Assembly: GCA_016191165.1 (NCBI GenBank)
Contig: JACPPF010000043.1
Coordinates: 1-62,347 of the forward strand
From: Planctomycetota bacterium
GTDB taxonomy: Bacteria; Planctomycetota; Planctomycetia; Gemmatales; Gemmataceae
DNA length: 62,347 bases
Direction: 5' to 3'
Positions 61,265 through 62,347 of this stretch are shown here, one piece after another. Below the pieces are notes generated by a model. That model had not been told where the DNA came from. It made no database searches and worked only from the letters and a program-made list of their open reading frames with translations. A program made the translations under genes and the position numbers. Every line of letters begins with the position of its first letter. Position 1 is the first letter of the stretch.

Positions 61265-61728
61265 TGCTCATTTTCCACGTTTTGCTCGGTGGTGGGAACG
61301 CTTTCCCGGAGAACGCGTTTCAACTCCGCTCCAAGTATTTCAAATGAACTAGGCCAGCGCCATGTGGAGGTTTGCTCAGGAAATGGGACAGAGCCACCAT
61401 TTCCGACCTTGCGATGAGGAACGATTGCTAACTCGTTATCCGTCAAATCGATACCTGCGAACACTCCATTTTTTGAAACATCCGCCCAGGATTCCGCTCC
61501 CATGAATTCAATTAACGGCTCGTCCATGGCTCTCCAATTCTCGGGATGAGGAATCGTTTGGCCAGACGGCTTGAGTGCTTCGACGATGGTCTCGCCGAGC
61601 CTTGCGTCCTTAATAGCAACTTTCATCCTGAAAAACGGGGGTGCTGCAACCAAAATACCGGTAGTTGTTTGTCGGGAGGACGTAACAAGAATCGTGTCGT
61701 TCCAGAAGTAGGCCATTGCCGATTTCAT
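61261..61728 (-). CDS. Immunity-type protein (CdiI-like), 155 aa
   Basis: ATG 61728 overlaps the toxin stop by one base (TAATG), so it is translated with the toxin gene. The mostly helical, acidic protein has the pattern LGETIVEALKPSG, then 'ESWADVSKNG', as in CdiI-type immunity proteins. It should block the preceding nuclease-like toxin. Family assignment is by context and pattern. Confidence 0.6.
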   Translation of the reverse strand: MKSAMAYFWNDTILVTSSRQTTTGILVAAPPFFRMKVAIKDARLGETIVEALKPSGQTIPHPENWRAMDEPLIEFMGAESWADVSKNGVFAGIDLTDNELAIVPHRKVGNGGSVPFPEQTSTWRWPSSFEILGAELKRVLRESVPTTEQNVENEQ

Positions 61729-62159
61729 TATTCGATCTCCACGATGGTTACGATAACGCCACGTTCTCGCCCGTAATCCACCAAACCGCGAAGTGCACGC
61801 CGCTGAGCCGCCGTTCCAACTAGCGGAACAGCCAAGTCTAGGGCACGTTGTCTAATCATCAGGCCGGTGATTCGTGTGGTGCCGGTCTGCCCACCTTGAA
61901 AACGAGCAACTGTATCAATGTACCCTCGGCCCGAATTGGTGATATTAGCTGGGATTTGATAGGTAGCATCGGCCAGGTTCATACTCTTTATGCTCGTCGC
62001 AATCCCGTTTTCAAAACGGTCAATAGTCGGGAAATTCTGTGGCAGGTTCTGCCGCAAAATGGTTTCGATCACTCGACCCCTTGCGAAGTGATTAATTCGC
62101 CAGACGCTGACGGTGCGCACTGGTCCCCGTTGGCTGGTGAGATTACCCCATTGTGTCAC
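61728..62159 (-). CDS. CdiA-CT-like nuclease toxin module (polymorphic toxin)
   Basis: This 143-codon frame from GTG 62159 reads a typical contact-dependent toxin module: FARGRVIETILRQNLPQNFP, then IDRFENGIATSIKSMNL, GRGYIDTVARFQGG and RALDLAVPLVG, as in restriction-endonuclease-like CdiA_C toxins. In other bacteria it forms the C-terminus of a giant secreted protein; here a TGA lies 60 nt upstream (62217-62219), so it is an orphan or frameshifted cassette. It is coupled (GTGA) to an ORF that leaves the window, and is followed by its immunity gene. Confidence 0.65.
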   Translation of the reverse strand: MTQWGNLTSQRGPVRTVSVWRINHFARGRVIETILRQNLPQNFPTIDRFENGIATSIKSMNLADATYQIPANITNSGRGYIDTVARFQGGQTGTTRITGLMIRQRALDLAVPLVGTAAQRRALRGLVDYGRERGVIVTIVEIE

Positions 62160-62347
62160 TCCAACACGATACTGGCCCTGTTGATTCCGAAACGCATACG
62201 CTCCCTGTGTATTGGTTCAGCCTGAATTGGAAGATCGCACGTTCGAGTTAGCGAGTAAAGGATGACATCCCTTGAAACGCTCAGGGGATTGTACAGGTGC
62301 TTTAAGGCGTGGCTACGGGTTCCTTCTATGAGGTCGTTGGTGTCAAG
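62156..62347 (-). CDS. Partial ORF at window edge upstream of toxin
   Basis: A 63-codon open stretch (LDTNDLIEGTRSHALKHLYN...) comes from the window edge and ends at a TGA overlapping the toxin GTG. The overlap suggests coupling, but composition does not prove it is a gene. Function unknown. Confidence 0.3.
   Translation of the reverse strand, partial: LDTNDLIEGTRSHALKHLYNPLSVSRDVILYSLTRTCDLPIQAEPIHRERMRFGINRASIVLE

Noticed and set aside
1..62347. tRNA, rRNA or riboswitch genes
   Set aside because: Scanning intergenic regions by eye for T-loop-like and clover-leaf patterns gave nothing convincing; a covariance search would be decisive.

Overview
The window is high-GC bacterial chromosome and almost certainly comes from a planctomycete, probably a Gemmataceae-like lineage. 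The markers are DUF1501, DUF1559 (pilin-like N-terminus), DUF1080 and PVC-type CxxCH proteins, two very large membrane-spanning Ser/Thr kinases (one with WD40 repeats beside an ECF sigma factor), two genes with the 'LERLEDR..P'-type N-terminal tag, and several families of short intergenic palindromic repeats. I saw no rRNA, convincing tRNA, CRISPR array or transposase. Layout: 1-5628 holds the 5' part of a cadherin/Ig-like surface protein, a TetR regulator, a large unknown protein, LptB, a poly-proline mini-protein and a glycosyltransferase-like protein, nearly all on the minus strand. 5732-9560 is a plus-strand accessory island with a RepA/KaiC-like ATPase, a DEDDh exonuclease, small unknown genes, palindromes and repeated GTGAGTGAG-type motifs at its edges; its right edge abuts a truncated gene start. 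9814-18063 holds a four-repeat secreted protein, a protoporphyrinogen-oxidase-like enzyme bracketed by palindromic repeats, an SMP-30 lactonase-like protein, an ACT protein and a 1229-residue kinase. The centrepiece, 18546-30496, is a nine-gene minus-strand operon. It encodes a SulP anion transporter, an HTH-EIIA (PTS/PtsN-like) regulator, two HyfB/NuoL-like antiporter subunits, HyfC/NuoH-, HyfE- and HyfF/NuoN-like membrane subunits, a HyfG/NuoCD-like large subunit and a ferredoxin-HycG/NuoB fusion. The iron-sulfur chain is intact, but the Ni-Fe cysteine ligands of the large subunit are missing. It is therefore best read as an energy-converting-hydrogenase-related (Ehr) ion-pumping complex tied to an anion transporter. 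30677-49040 is mixed: a DUF1501 sulfatase-like protein, a Tse2-like toxin candidate with a partner, a WD40 kinase with an ECF sigma factor, an RRM protein with a visible promoter and terminator, an Rpn/DUF2887 nuclease, a KamA radical-SAM enzyme, an APH-kinase fusion, a sigma-54 response regulator and a DUF1080 protein. 49638-62347 holds a tyrosine-rich DUF1559 protein, a small lipoprotein, an orphan HerA ATPase, an LRR protein, a PhoD-type phosphatase, GNAT and CHAD proteins, a giant PVC-type cytochrome, and at the edge a CdiA-CT-like toxin with an overlapping immunity gene. Starts were moved from the longest open frame to an internal codon wherever a Shine-Dalgarno sequence, operon overlap or family N-terminus supported it.
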